Source: Chionoecetes opilio
Taxonomy: Eukaryota > Arthropoda > Malacostraca > Decapoda > Majidae
NCBI GenBank assembly: GCA_016584305.1
Contig: JACEEZ010020423.1
Span: forward strand, 194,501-258,500
DNA length: 64,000 bases
Direction: 5' to 3'
A program made the translations under genes and the position numbers. Position 1 is the stretch's first letter. The number at the start of each line of letters is the position of its first letter. Shown one piece after another: positions 1 to 10,183 of this stretch. The notes beneath the pieces are model-generated. The model did not search any database, was not told the origin of the DNA, and was given only the letters and a program-made list of their open reading frames with translations.

Positions 1-197
1 TAATTCTTAACACCACTGTGTGTCAAGAAATGTTGCTCAAGCTGACTCTTGTATTTGAATGTTTTGTCACACTGCTGGCAGTTTAGCTCACTGTGTGCCT
101 TGTGGCCTGAGCTGCCTGCCTCCAGGTGATTCTTTCCATCACACCTGTGCCTCCCCACCCCTGAGGCAGACTGATCCTGCTGCTCCCGGCCACTCAT
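1..197 (-). CDS. C2H2 zinc-finger protein, N-terminal part, cut by window edge
   Basis: Reading the minus strand from an ATG at 197-195, the frame stays open to the window edge (about 65 codons). It contains one classical C2H2 finger near the end: CQQCDKTFKYKSQLEQH followed by FLTH and the linker-like SGVKN. This fits C-x2-C-x12-H-x3-H with the usual F and L core residues. The residues before it (MSGREQQDQS onward) are polar and unstructured. The frame is also open upstream of the ATG to about 310, where an in-frame TGA occurs, and a possible splice acceptor (CTGTTGCAG) lies near 318. The ATG is therefore a plausible but unproven start. The protein is presumably a nuclear DNA-binding factor, with more fingers expected to the left of the window. 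Which zinc-finger gene it is cannot be told from one finger. Confidence 0.6.
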   Translation of the reverse strand, partial: MSGREQQDQSASGVGRHRCDGKNHLEAGSSGHKAHSELNCQQCDKTFKYKSQLEQHFLTHSGVKN

Positions 198-600
198 GCT
201 GCTGTCCGGCCCCACAGCCTCCACCACAGCAAGACTCCCGCCACTACACGCGACGGCCGGTCCTGCGGGAACCCTCGGGGATGCCGGGCGGAGCAGCCGG
301 CTTGGACTGTGACCTCAGCACCTGCAACAGTAGTGACAGTCAGGACACACAGAGCCACACGCTGCCCTGACACTCTGCTCCTGCCTGCGGGGCCCACACC
401 CTGCTTGCTGCCTCACTCACATCACACTTGGTAAGGCCTCCTCTCCCTCCTCCACACTTCCAAACATTCTAAATCCGCCAAAAAAGTTGTTGGGATAGCT
501 TGCCAAGAGGCTTGAAGGTTAGTAGTAGACGTGTATGACAAAATATTAGTCCTTCATAAGGTAGTGAGCGAGCTATGGCAGGGGCGATAAAACGGTTTCA
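198..600. other. GC-rich stretch upstream of the zinc-finger exon; no further gene seen
   Basis: Short open frames occur on both strands but none has a recognisable domain. The stretch could be 5' UTR or intron of the zinc-finger gene on the minus strand. Confidence 0.3.
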
Positions 601-840
601 TTAAAACCTATAAGGTTAGGTTAGGTATACTTTGTGGTTAGGTTAGGTTAGTTTCCATTAAAACCTATAAGGTTAGGTTAGATATACTTTGTGGTTAAGG
701 TTAGGTTAGGTTTCATTAAAACCTATAAGTTAGGTTAGATTTACTTAGTGGTTAAGGTTAGGTTAGTTTTCATTAATGTCTATAAGGTTAGGTTAGATAT
801 ACTTTGTGGTTAAGGTTAGGTTAGGTTTCATTAAAACCTA
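601..840. repeat. TTAGG-rich tandem repeat, about 59-bp unit, four copies
   Basis: Four imperfect copies of a 58-60 bp unit. Each contains AAGGTTAGGTTAG blocks, a TATACTTTGTGG segment and a TTTCATTAAAACC segment. The TTAGG core is the arthropod telomere motif, but here it is embedded in a longer unit and is interstitial. The array resumes at 1309 after an inserted MITE. Confidence 0.75.
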
Positions 841-1308
841 CCGTAGATAACAGTATAGTCGCCAGCTGCAATAATGTCGCCAGCCGCCAAATATTACGAA
901 TTATAGCATCACTACTGATTTGTATGTGCCACTGAAGATGATACACAGTAGTTTATATCATGACTGTATAATCTACCCTGTTTCAGCGTTGTTTTATGCT
1001 TTGTATCTGCAAGTATATATGGTTTCAAATTTCCCTACTCGTTTTTTTCCGGCGACGACGACCGCGGGAGGACACTCAGTAAATAAACACTAGATGGCGA
1101 CCTTATTGTTGGTCGCCATTCTGGTGATATTTTTGTAATTTGTTTATTTGTAGTCATAATATGACACAGATTAAGACACAAAATGACAGACTCCAGATAG
1201 CCCCTTCTAACTTTCCTGAAATCATGGATGTAGAAATGAAAGTATTAACGCCACCAGACATATGTAAATAGAAAAAAAAAGTCCTGGCGACTATACTGTT
1301 ATCTACGG
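841..1308. mobile_element. 468-bp MITE with TA target duplication
   Basis: Terminal inverted repeats of about 25 bp, starting CCGTAGATAACAGTATAG at 841 and ending with the complement at 1308. TA flanks both sides, and the element interrupts the phrase AAAACCTATAAGG of the surrounding repeat, so the TA duplication is directly visible. This suggests a Tc1/mariner-type non-autonomous element. No coding region. A second, partial copy of the right end lies at about 3779-3896. Confidence 0.75.
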
Positions 1309-1915
1309 TATAAGGTTAGGTTTGGTATGTTCTATTCAATTACTTCCCTGTTATCTGAGACCCTGACTAATTTTTCCCGGCAAAGTTTTAGTGCTTTTTC
1401 TGATGGAGATTCAGTGTTTTTAATGGAAACGGCGACCATAAAATTCGGTGATGAAATTTTTTTTTTTTTTTAAATATGGGTTTCCGGAAAATATCACTAT
1501 TTCCATTAGAAAAAGAAGCTATTGTAGGCCAGGAAAAATTAGTCGGTGTCTCTGAAAACGTCCGAGAAGTTCTCTTCCATTATTACCGGGGGTTGGTGGT
1601 GTTGTGAAGAGGAACCCTAGGAGCCCTGGTGGTGATGTCCTGCCAGGCTATCACAGGCGTGGCAGCTAACCTGTCTCCTGGAGGAAGGCACAGGTGAGGC
1701 GGAGGACAGCGTGTTGGGCTGGACGCCTAAAGGTCAAAGACCGCGTGAGGACGTGGCAACTTACCAACCACAACAAAATGGCACAATGGCAGACAAGGGA
1801 AAATGAAAGTGTAGATCCTACTTCTTCTTGTGACCTTTTCTGCTTAGTATCGCCAAAGACACGCTACAACAAGATACCTCACTCGCGGTCCCTCCAATGC
1901 AACTTCTGTTATCTA
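1309..1915. other. Intergenic, with one dispersed repeat fragment
   Basis: No gene seen. The part at about 1590-1730 resembles 40810-40955 (shared phrase GGAAGGCACAGGTGAGGCGG), so it is a fragment of a dispersed element. Confidence 0.45.
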
Positions 1916-2260
1916 GAGTACCTTGAATAATAGAGTAGCGACAACTCGATTTATCTTCTTCTTCTTCTTCTTGTGACCTTTTCTGCTTATTATCGCATTG
2001 TAGGTCGTCTGTCAAGCTCGGGGTCGAACTTGACACATATCTTCCTTCTTTGCCACTCTGTAGCCCTTTCTTTCCCTGCCACCTGTGGGGAGAGAAGGGC
2101 ACAACAGGGCAGTATATACACAGACATAAGTCCCTCCTATCAACTACCCTCCTATACGTCTTCTACATTCCCACGCAATCTTTTTTCCCAAGCCTGCTTT
2201 AAAAACCTTAGTTATTTCTACTATTTTCCTTCTCTCTTCATTATTTCCCATACAGCCCTA
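1916..2260. repeat. Dispersed repeat, copy 1
   Basis: The stretch around 1990-2180 matches 9590-9760 closely (shared phrases CGAACTTGACACATATCTTC and TAAGTCCCTCCTATCAACTA). The entry phrase GACAACTCGATTTAT at about 1940 also recurs at about 8360. No coding content recognised. Confidence 0.6.
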
Positions 2261-3020
2261 GCACAGTAAGGATTCCCCCATCCATCTCGTGTATCCTCTT
2301 ATCCCATTCAACCGTCTCCTATCACTCCTAATATGGACTGTATCAGCCTCCTCCTCTCCTGCTCATATCTGCCACACTATTATCAAGTGTTCAATAGTTT
2401 CCCTTGTTCCTCTACAGAAGCTACGGGCCTGGTCCTGCCCATCCCTACTCCTAGCCTTCACCTCTAGTGTTCCTGTCCTTGCCTTCACCAACAGTCTGCT
2501 TCCCCAAATCACCTGCATGCCAGTGAAGTGTCTCAGGCTTCTCTTTCCTACAGTACCACTTTAACGTGGATTACCCTCCATACCTGCTCTCCACCTAGCT
2601 AGTCCATTGTCTTCTATTCTTATCTTCACCTCCTTGGTTCTTATCCTGTCCCAGGTTTCTACTAGTTTTCCCTCCTTTTCCACCTCTCTAATTCCCTTTA
2701 TTTATCCATGTTGAATTTGTCCCAACCTCCTTCAGGATCTGCTTCACCAACTATCCTCAGTAAGTTCCTCTATTTTCTTCAGCAGGTTTAAGTTTCCCTT
2801 TTAAAATCCTTTCCCTGAAGGTGCTCCACCCCATATCTCCGCGCCTTATGGACGCCATCTTAGTACCAGGGCCTCTCAGTTCACCCAACCCAAGACCCGC
2901 GGAAGATCTCAAGGCATGACCCAGGGGCGGACTGGGACTTAATTTCGGCCCAGGACTTTTAGTGTTGACCAGCCCACTCGGAGCTAAAGGGGGGGGGGGG
3001 GTGAAAGCCAACGCAGTTAG
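2261..3020. other. Intergenic; no gene recognised
   Basis: The segment at about 2840-2930 recurs at about 8375-8440 (shared CGCCATCTTA and ACCAGGGCCTCTC), so part is repetitive. A run of G lies near 2989-3001. Confidence 0.4.
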
Positions 3021-3758
3021 AGGCCTCTTCATTTGCGACATTTCAAAAACCCAGTTCACGGAACCCAAGAGTTCAGGCGTTCCATTTGCGCACGAAAACC
3101 TGGGTCCGAGGCAAAGCGCGTAGTGACTCAGCAATACCCTTGAACTTTCTCTACTCACATTAGCAGGTGGGTAGCTTGGGTAGAGTTTTCAGTTCATAAC
3201 AAACAATGGTCGCCTTGGGCCCTATTTCTCTTATCGTGAAGGGTTTTCCGCATGCACGAGTCGGAGAGGATGTCAGACGGCATAAAAGAGGCATACATGC
3301 CTGGTGGAGGCCATGCTTTCCCGCGATCTTAAACTTGATATGATCCCTTCACATAGCAGCTAGCTGAGTTATATCTCGTTATCTCTCGTTATCTCGTTAT
3401 CTCTCGCTACCTCTCTCTCTTGTTATCTCTCGCTATCTCGTTAGCTCTCGTTATCTCGTTATCTCTCTCCCTCTCGTTATCTCTCTCCCTCGTTATCTCG
3501 TTATCCCTCTCTCTCGTTATTTCTCGTTATCTCTCGTTATCTCTCTCTCGGTATCTCTCGTTATCTCTCGTTATCTCTCTCGTTATCTCTCTCTCGTTAT
3601 CTCTCTCTTAAATTGCCTCGCCAGCTGAGTATGTTTGTAAACAAAAAACGGGGTTTTTGCGTTCCATTTGTGACACGCGAACCCAACCCTGAACCCAGAA
3701 CCCAACCCTCAACTGAAAGAACTGGTTCATGCAGCTTGGGCACAAATGGAAGAGGCCT
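3021..3758. mobile_element. MITE with AGGCCTCTTC termini, clean copy
   Basis: The left end reads AGGCCTCTTC(C)ATTTG and the right end is its complement, CAAATGGAAGAGGCCT. Inside is a long CTCTCGTTAT-type pyrimidine array (3361-3611). A second copy starts at 13899 and runs into the low-quality stretch after 14340, so this copy serves as a reference for it. No coding region. Confidence 0.65.
3361..3611. repeat. Imperfect CTCTCGTTAT microsatellite
   Basis: About 250 bp of alternating CTCTCT and CGTTAT blocks. The open frame across it is simple repeat, not a gene. Confidence 0.9.
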
Positions 3759-3778
3759 TATAGGGTTTTGAAAATAAA

Positions 3779-3896
3779 AAAATTCCTTCTAACTTTCCTG
3801 ATATCATGGATGTAGAAATGTAAGTATTAACGCCACCAGACGTCTATAAATAAAAAAGAAACGTTGTCCTGGTGACTTTAGTTCTTATCTACAGTA
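3779..3896. mobile_element. Partial copy of the 841-1308 MITE (right end)
   Basis: Matches about 1193-1308, including CATGGATGTAGAAATG, TATTAACGCCACCAGAC and the terminal TTATCTAC. The left end is missing or too diverged to see. Confidence 0.6.
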
Positions 3897-4262
3897 GACA
3901 AGTCACAATTTTATTAAGTTATACGTAATAAGAGCCTGAAAGTTTATATCTAATATACACTTTCATATCTATATCCTTCAAATTTTGCTAAAGTACTGTC
4001 AGGCTCAGCATAACACAAATTGAATTGTTGAAATACGGCTTTGATGCTTAATGCGTTGACAATTCTTCATCTTAGGGAGATCTATCATATATTGATGGAT
4101 CAAAATAATAATAAATACGTAAATCCATGCAACACAGTACACACCTCCCACGCCACGGGAACTACAAATCAATAACTAAATGACTGTACGTGACAACAGC
4201 GGCAGACGGCAGTCCTACCACTGTTGCCACAAGGAATTGTTAGTTGTTAAAATGCGCAGCAT
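3897..4262. other. Intergenic; nothing recognised
   Basis: AT-rich single-copy-looking sequence without an open frame of note. Confidence 0.4.
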
Positions 4263-4264
4263 AT

Positions 4265-4799
4265 AAAGCCCCGTTCACATCTCCATGACTCGCGTCGGCG
4301 ACCGGTCACGACTTGCTGAGTCATCCAGTCGGTGCCGACTGCAGCCGATTTTTGAGGGGCTGAAACTTCAAAATTGGCGTGGTTGGCTCGGGTTGCCGTA
4401 GTTAGGCGACTAGTCAACCACGGTTGCCGTCATCCGGCGACTGTTCCCAGTCGTGCTGCGACTGATGCCGATTGTAGATGTGGGCAGCGCTCTGGCCCAT
4501 CGCCCACATCCCTTTTCAACCTTCACTTGTGTAGTGAAGCACGCCACCGATGTCGGTCACACTGTTGTCCACACACTTGCCCACCTTGATTAGGCCACAA
4601 ATACTTATGAGCCTCCTAATGTTATTAAATGATCACAATAACTACGACATGGTGATAACAATCGCCAAGGCACTAAAGATATTGCGGAAGCAGTATAGCG
4701 CTAATGAAAATGCACCAAAGATACTGTTCTATTTGTAGTGGATAATGCTGACGATAATAATAATATTAATACATATCTCAAAAATTTCCGCTTCTCTCT

Positions 4800-4882
<83 letters not shown>

Positions 4883-5241
4883 CGATAGGGAGAAAGCGTG
4901 GGAGAGATCTATTTTTCCTACGCTAAAATAACATGTGCTCCAGTCGCAGCACGGCTCCGACTGGTCGCAGTACGGCCCCAACTGGTTGGCGCCAGGCTTG
5001 GACCCTTAGGCGACCAGTCCCAGCACGGAGCCGACTTTTTCCATTAAATATTTGAGGCGCAGACCCTCCCCGACTGTATAGAACATGCACCACACAGTCG
5101 GGACCTCCCGCGCGCCGCTTCACGACTCCCACAACCCGATAGCGATGGTCTGGGCCTGATGCCGACCGGCGCCGACACAGCATGACTCAGCAAGTCGTGA
5201 CTGGTCGCCGTTGAGAATCGGGAAGATGTGAACGGGGCTTT
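4265..5241. mobile_element. DNA element with AAAGCCCCGTTCACATCT inverted repeats
   Basis: The left terminus (4265-4282) and right terminus (5224-5241) are exact 18-bp inverted repeats. The similarity continues inward for about 60 bp (CACGACTTGCTGAGTCA on one side and its complement on the other). The interior is GC-rich, with several variants of GCGACTGGTCGC, and holds a (CT)n tract at about 4793-4880. TA on both sides could be the target duplication. No transposase, so it is non-autonomous. Confidence 0.7.
4793..4880. repeat. (CT)n microsatellite
   Basis: About 88 bp of almost pure CT inside the inverted-repeat element. Confidence 0.95.
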
Positions 5242-5670
5242 AGCCCATAATGCATTTTAAATATGGTATCGTCCCAGTGTGTGCATCGACATGCATTGCA
5301 TATACTCGGTTAACGTATATAAAATACAAGAAGTCTGAAAACAACAACTTAGACGACTCTATTAAGAATCTTGAAAGTTGACTCGTGTCGAGTGTAAGCG
5401 TACCTCGTGAGTTGTTGATCTCTCCGATCTCTCGTCATTCGTCACCTCTTTCTCTCTCAGCTGAGTGACTCTCTTTCTCATTTATTTTTAGTTTTACCTT
5501 ATTCTTCAGATATTTCATTTTCACTCCTTAATGTATTTAGTAATTTTCCTTTTTAATATTTTTAAAATTTTATTACCTTTTTTTTTCCCCCTCAGACCGG
5601 CCCACACGACCCAGCGGCCCAACGGGAAATGTCCCGTTTGTCTCTATGGCCAGTCTGCCCCTGGTGCCAT
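5242..5670. other. Intergenic; nothing recognised
   Basis: AT-rich, with no coding or repeat structure I can support. Confidence 0.35.
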
Positions 5671-5984
5671 GACCCCGCAGTATATCATGCTATACATGTA
5701 TAAAGGATATACTGTTATCTTCGGCAATGTTTGTTCTATAAGATTATCTCATAAAACACAGTAAAACACATTAAATAAAGATCATTATGAGACTGAAGAA
5801 ATATGCATGAACATTGAACATGAACATTCACTTAAACTCGTCGTCATGTAAAACTTTGTGTGACAACTTATAAGATGGAAGATATCAATAGAAGCAGAAT
5901 TTTATTAGCTTTCCATTGATATATTTCGTTTTCTGATAAATGCAGTAGTACCATGCATACATTAGCGTTAACTAAATAAATCGC
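5671..5984. mobile_element. Foldback element, left arm only
   Basis: Same sequence as 8440-8773 and related to the left arms at about 10330-10600 and 55245-55500. Diagnostic phrases are TACTGTTATCTTCGG, AATGTTTGTTCTATAA, AAATATGCATGAA and CTTTCCATTGATATATTT. The right arm is missing here; gag-like sequence follows. Confidence 0.65.
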
Positions 5985-6548
5985 AGAGGCGGCCCCGCTC
6001 TCTCTCTGGGGCAACTCGCCCCATCATTAAACCAACCACCTTTACCAAACGTTACCACTCCAAAGCTTCACAACTGCAAGTCCCTCCATCGCCATCCACT
6101 AGCCGCCACTGCAGTGTTGGAAAGTCACACCAGGCCGCCCTCCTCTTCCACGCGAGACACACCAGCAGGAACACAGCTGCTACCTCAACCAGGCGCCACA
6201 ACACAGCGGCCGCCACAGGCCACAGGGGGACTTCCTCTACCCCTTGGCTCGTCTCAGAGGTAACCACGGCCGAGGAGTCTTCACACTCCACTGGGCCTCC
6301 GCAGCTCTAACCCGGCTCCACTGCTCCAGTCTCCGCGGAAAAGGCGCCATGACTTCCCGACCGACTATGCCTTCCACTGCAAGGCGCCGGTGACGGTGCG
6401 ACAGGGCTTAACAGCAGCACGCTGTTGCTGGCTCTGCCTGGTAGCAGGCACGGTGCATCCCCCCACCGTCGTAACAATTTAAGCAGTTACTGCCACCTGT
6501 ACCAGCTTCGGCGGGGGCCACACACTGCAGGAGTAGCTCAACTGCTCG

Positions 6549-7650
6549 TCAACTCTCCGAAAGCGCGGCAGAGGGGTGCGTCCACTTCGTCATCCTGGCG
6601 CTCGGAGGCCTACCTCGCTTGCTGTGATGCCTCCCACGCTCACTCCGAAGGCGCCTCTTCTTCCGGTGGTTCCATGCCGAGGCGAAGTGAGCGGGTTTCT
6701 TGCCCTTCCACAGTGGGCTCTTGACCCGCACCGATCTGGGCGTCAGGCCACCAACAAGGCCTTTACTGCCGCGCAGGCCTTTCACGCCGCGCAGGCCACC
6801 AACCAGGCCTTTCCTGCCGCGCAGGCCTTTCACGCCGCGCAGGCCACCAACCAGGCCTTTCCTGCCGCGCAGGCCTTTCACGCCGCTCGCCAGCGTCGCG
6901 AATTGGGCCCGACAGGCCTTCCACGACACAGGTGCATCAAGCTCCTGCGGCCTTTGTCGCAAGTCGCCACATTCCTGACGTGCACTCGGGCCCGCGCGAC
7001 CATGTGGAGACTCGCGTGAGCTGGGTGGGGTGGGTAGCGAGAAGGGTAGGCCTACGCTCTCCTTACACTCCACAACACGCACTACCTCACACTCACAGGC
7101 CGCGGCTGTGCTCCCCCCCCCAGACTCGTCCTTCACACTCACACCCACGACCGGGTCACAAGCCGCGGCCCCAGCGCTAGCCACACGCTCAGACATATCA
7201 CCCACAGACAGGTTTTTCTGCTCACTCATCACTTGCTCTAACTTTTTTTGCTCTGCCTTAGTGGGTATTTCACTTAGCACCTCACTTTTCACTTCACTTT
7301 TCTACCCGCTCAAGCTGGTTATCAGTGTAAGTCTTAGTGTCCTTTTCTACCCGCTCACAGTCTCCCAATGCTCGTTCCAGACCCTCATTTATCAGCCTTG
7401 CCTGGGCGTCGAACCTTTCACACACCCGCGTGTCAACCCTGTCAATAGCTTCTGTTTGTCTGGCAATGGCCTCTGTTTGAGCCCGTGTCATTTCCGCCTG
7501 TGCTCGTAATGCCCCCAAGATGTCAGCCAGAATTGGCTGTTCAACACCTCCGTGCTCCATGGTGTGCCGTATCCCTTGGCGCGCCTGCCGTACCTCTAGG
7601 CCCGTGCCCGTACCTCTTTGGCGCCGACCAGAGCACACAACAACATCCAC
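6549..7650 (-). pseudogene. Decayed gag-like coding region of a retroelement
   Basis: Two open stretches lie end to end in different frames on the minus strand (7650 to 7294, then 7292 to 6549), implying a frameshift near 7295. The first (118 codons) has MEHGGVEQPILADILGALRA followed by a helical, coiled-coil-like segment with repeated TEAI and ARQTEAIDRV heptads. The second continues with KAEQKKLEQVMSEQKN, then a Gly/Arg/Lys-rich 16-residue repeat (about 6755-6895) and a basic tail. The layout (N-terminal coiled coil, basic C-terminus, no enzyme motifs) suggests the gag part of an LTR retrotransposon. No pol region or clear LTR pair was found, so the assignment is by character only. It could instead be an unrelated host pseudogene. 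Confidence 0.35.
6755..6895. repeat. 48-bp tandem repeat inside the gag-like region
   Basis: About two and a half copies of a 48-bp unit (CAGGCCTTTCACGCCGC plus CAACCAGGCCTTTCCTGCC). It encodes a 16-residue Gly/Lys/Arg-rich repeat on the minus strand. The unit length keeps the frame. Confidence 0.8.
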
Positions 7651-8439
7651 ACTTCTAACACCACTGTTACAAACCCGCTCCTCCAGCCGCCCAACTAATT
7701 AACCTGCCTTCCTTACTGGGCTGGCCTCAGACGCGTGGGGAGGAGGAGCTGAGTCCGGTTATGTGTTTAGTCGGGACCAGAAGCAATGAATCCTCTAAGG
7801 CCTTGAGCACGGGCTCCCCACACTGGCACATCACCACCACGGCACACACCACACACACACAGGCACATGCGGAATAACACAATCACATCCTTTTCCAGAC
7901 TATATTGTACTACACAGAGACATCACGCCCACCGACGTAACAGGCCCAGTCACTTCTCGACCGTCGCAGCCACAAATGTTCCTCCACTATCCCTGCAGTC
8001 ACTGTTATGCGTCTAATACTATACCAGAGTCACCACATCCTGTCGATGCGAGAGACGACACCTTTCCACGGCCACGTTCACGCTCACACACACACACAGG
8101 GACACAGCCAGCTGCTACCTTTCACCAAGGCGCCTTTAGCCACAGGGGACAATACCTCTACCCTTGGCTTGCCTGTGAAACCACCGTAGCCCTACCCTGT
8201 TCCCTGGCGAGCGGCGTCTCCTCCGGGTGGCACCGGCTTCGTCTCCCTGGCTCCTCGTGGTCTGCCTCGGCCTGAGTCAGCCCAAAACACCCGACTTCCC
8301 CCTCGAACTTGAGCTCGAGTTGTCTCTCAGGAGCTAGAGTACCTCTAATAATAAAGTAGTGACAACTCGATTTATGGGCGCCATCTTAATACCAGGGCCT
8401 CTCTGTTCACCCAAGACCCGCGGAAGTTCTCAAGGCATG
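7651..8439. other. Sequence between gag-like region and foldback arm
   Basis: GC-rich. The part at about 8095-8200 weakly resembles 6160-6260 (AGCTGCTACCT, then CCACAGGGG, then CCTCTACCC), which could be remnants of long terminal repeats around the gag-like region. The similarity is too weak by eye to call LTRs. Confidence 0.25.
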
Positions 8440-8773
8440 ACCCCGCAGTATATCATGTTATACATGTATAAAGGATATACTGTTATCTTCGGAAATGTTT
8501 GTTCTATAAGATTATCACATAAAACACAGTAAAACAAATTAAATAAAGGTCATTATGAGACTCTGAAGAAATATGCATGAACAATCAAAATCGTGAATAT
8601 AAAAATATGATATTCACTTAAACACGTCGCCCAAGTAAAACTTTGTGGGACAACTTATAAGATGGAAGATATCTATAGAAGCAGAATTTTTATAAGCTTT
8701 CCATTGATATATTTAGTTTTCTGATACTACCAGTAGTACCATGCAAACATTAGCGTTAACTAAATAAATCGCC
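8440..8773. mobile_element. Foldback element, left arm, split copy
   Basis: Near-identical to 5671-5984. The matching right arm lies at about 9118-9434, in inverted orientation. Between them sit a CT microsatellite and a tRNA-derived SINE, so the SINE probably inserted at the centre of a foldback element. Confidence 0.7.
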
Positions 8774-8789
8774 GCACCGGCCGCCTCCC

Positions 8790-8868
8790 CTCTCCTCTCT
8801 CTCTCTCTCCCTTTTCTCCTCTCTCCTCTTTCTCTCATCTCTCTCTCTCTCTCTCTCTCCTCTCTCCC

Positions 8869-8899
<31 letters not shown>

Positions 8900-9105
8900 A
8901 AAGAGATAAGATAAGATTTTCATCCTATCTAACACTTTGCAAAGTACCAACTAAAAGGGTTTAAATTGACTATACAAAGCGCCACCACGTCAGCACGTAC
9001 TAGGCGGACTCGAACCGCTGCCGAATGCGCGGGGACGCTCCCACATTGCGAGCTCACGCCCTCAAACCAACCTTGCCATCCTGACGGGTTCTCCGTGAAA
9101 GAGAG
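8790..9105 (-). mobile_element. tRNA-derived SINE with CT/GA-rich tail
   Basis: On the minus strand the head carries an A box (TGGCAAGGTTGG, complement at 9067-9078) and a B box (GGTTCGAGTCC, complement at 9006-9016). A body of about 110 bp follows, then a GA-rich tail (CT on plus, 8790-8895). This is the pol III promoter layout of a SINE. It is not a functional tRNA gene because no cloverleaf can be closed. Confidence 0.65.
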
Positions 9106-9117
9106 ATATTGAGATCA

Positions 9118-9434
9118 TCAATCGGGAAAATTACCCGATTGTTTGTTATTTATTTAGTTAACGGTAATGTATGCATGGTTCTAATTCATTTATCAGAAAA
9201 CTAAATTATCAATGGAAAGCTAATAAAATTGCGCTTCTATTGATATTTTTCATGGAAAATGTTTGACTCGCAAATTTTTAAATGGCGAAGAGTTGAATGA
9301 ATAATAAGTTAATGCATATTTTTTCAAGTCTCGTAATGGCATTTCTTTAGCGTGTTTTACTGTTTTTTATTTGATAATATTATAGAAACAAACATTTACG
9401 AAGATAACAGTATATCATATATACTGAAAAAACC
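9118..9434. mobile_element. Foldback element, right arm of the split copy
   Basis: Inverted complement of the left arm at 8440-8773 (shared AATGTATGCATGGTTCTAAT, TATTTGATAATATTATAGAA, ACGAAGATAACAGTATATC). The centre begins with the small palindrome AATCGGGAAAATTACCCGATT. Confidence 0.7.
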
Positions 9435-9569
9435 ATAGTCTATATGATTTTCATTGACAGTCATATGCAACAAGTGAATGGCCAGCAGACTGGTTAACTT
9501 CTGCCGCAGGGCGGAGGTCGATTTTCACGCGCACCACGGGGCACCCCGGAGTGAGGTATCTTGTTGTAG

Positions 9570-9850
9570 AATGTCTTTGGTATCGCTTTATAGGTCTTCT
9601 GTCAAGCTCGAGCTCGAACTTGACACATATCTTCCTTCTTTGCCACTCTGCAGCTCTTTCTTTTTCCCTGTAGGGAGAGAAGGGGCACAACAGGGCAGTA
9701 TATCCCAAAAAGGGCATAAGTCCCTCCTATCAACTACCCTCCTATATGTCTTCAAACATTCCCACGCAATCTTTTTTTCCACGCCTGCTTTAAAACCCCC
9801 TTATTCATTTCAAACCATTTTCCTTCTCTCTTCATTACTCCCATACGTCA
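9570..9850. repeat. Dispersed repeat, copy 2
   Basis: Matches 1968-2250 (see that entry). Differs by a short deletion after TTTTTCCCTG. Confidence 0.6.
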
Positions 9851-10183
9851 TGGAGTTAGTATGGGTGGAGTCGCCCTGAGCCGCGCGGGCTGTTTTTGTC
9901 TGGTGAAGCCACCGCTCTCCCCCGTCCGCCATACTGCTGTGGGCAACGTCATAACGGGGTGCCCTGAGATACCCACTCTTTCTTTTCACTTTTTACACTG
10001 TTTGCACTTAGAATGGACCGACGTTACCCCCAGGAATCTCAAAATATTTTCCATGGATGATTTATCTCTTCTTGCAGTAGAGTTGTGGGCTCCCGTAACC
10101 CACAGTAATATGGCCGACTTGGCTTCAACCCGCGCGGTTTCGGGGCGTCCTCCACCCATCTACCTCCATGCATACAGTCCAAG
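9851..10183. other. Intergenic; nothing recognised
   Basis: No gene or repeat seen by eye. Confidence 0.3.

Noticed and set aside
601..840. True telomere
   Set aside because: TTAGG cores are embedded in a 59-bp unit, only about 240 bp long, with unique sequence on both sides.
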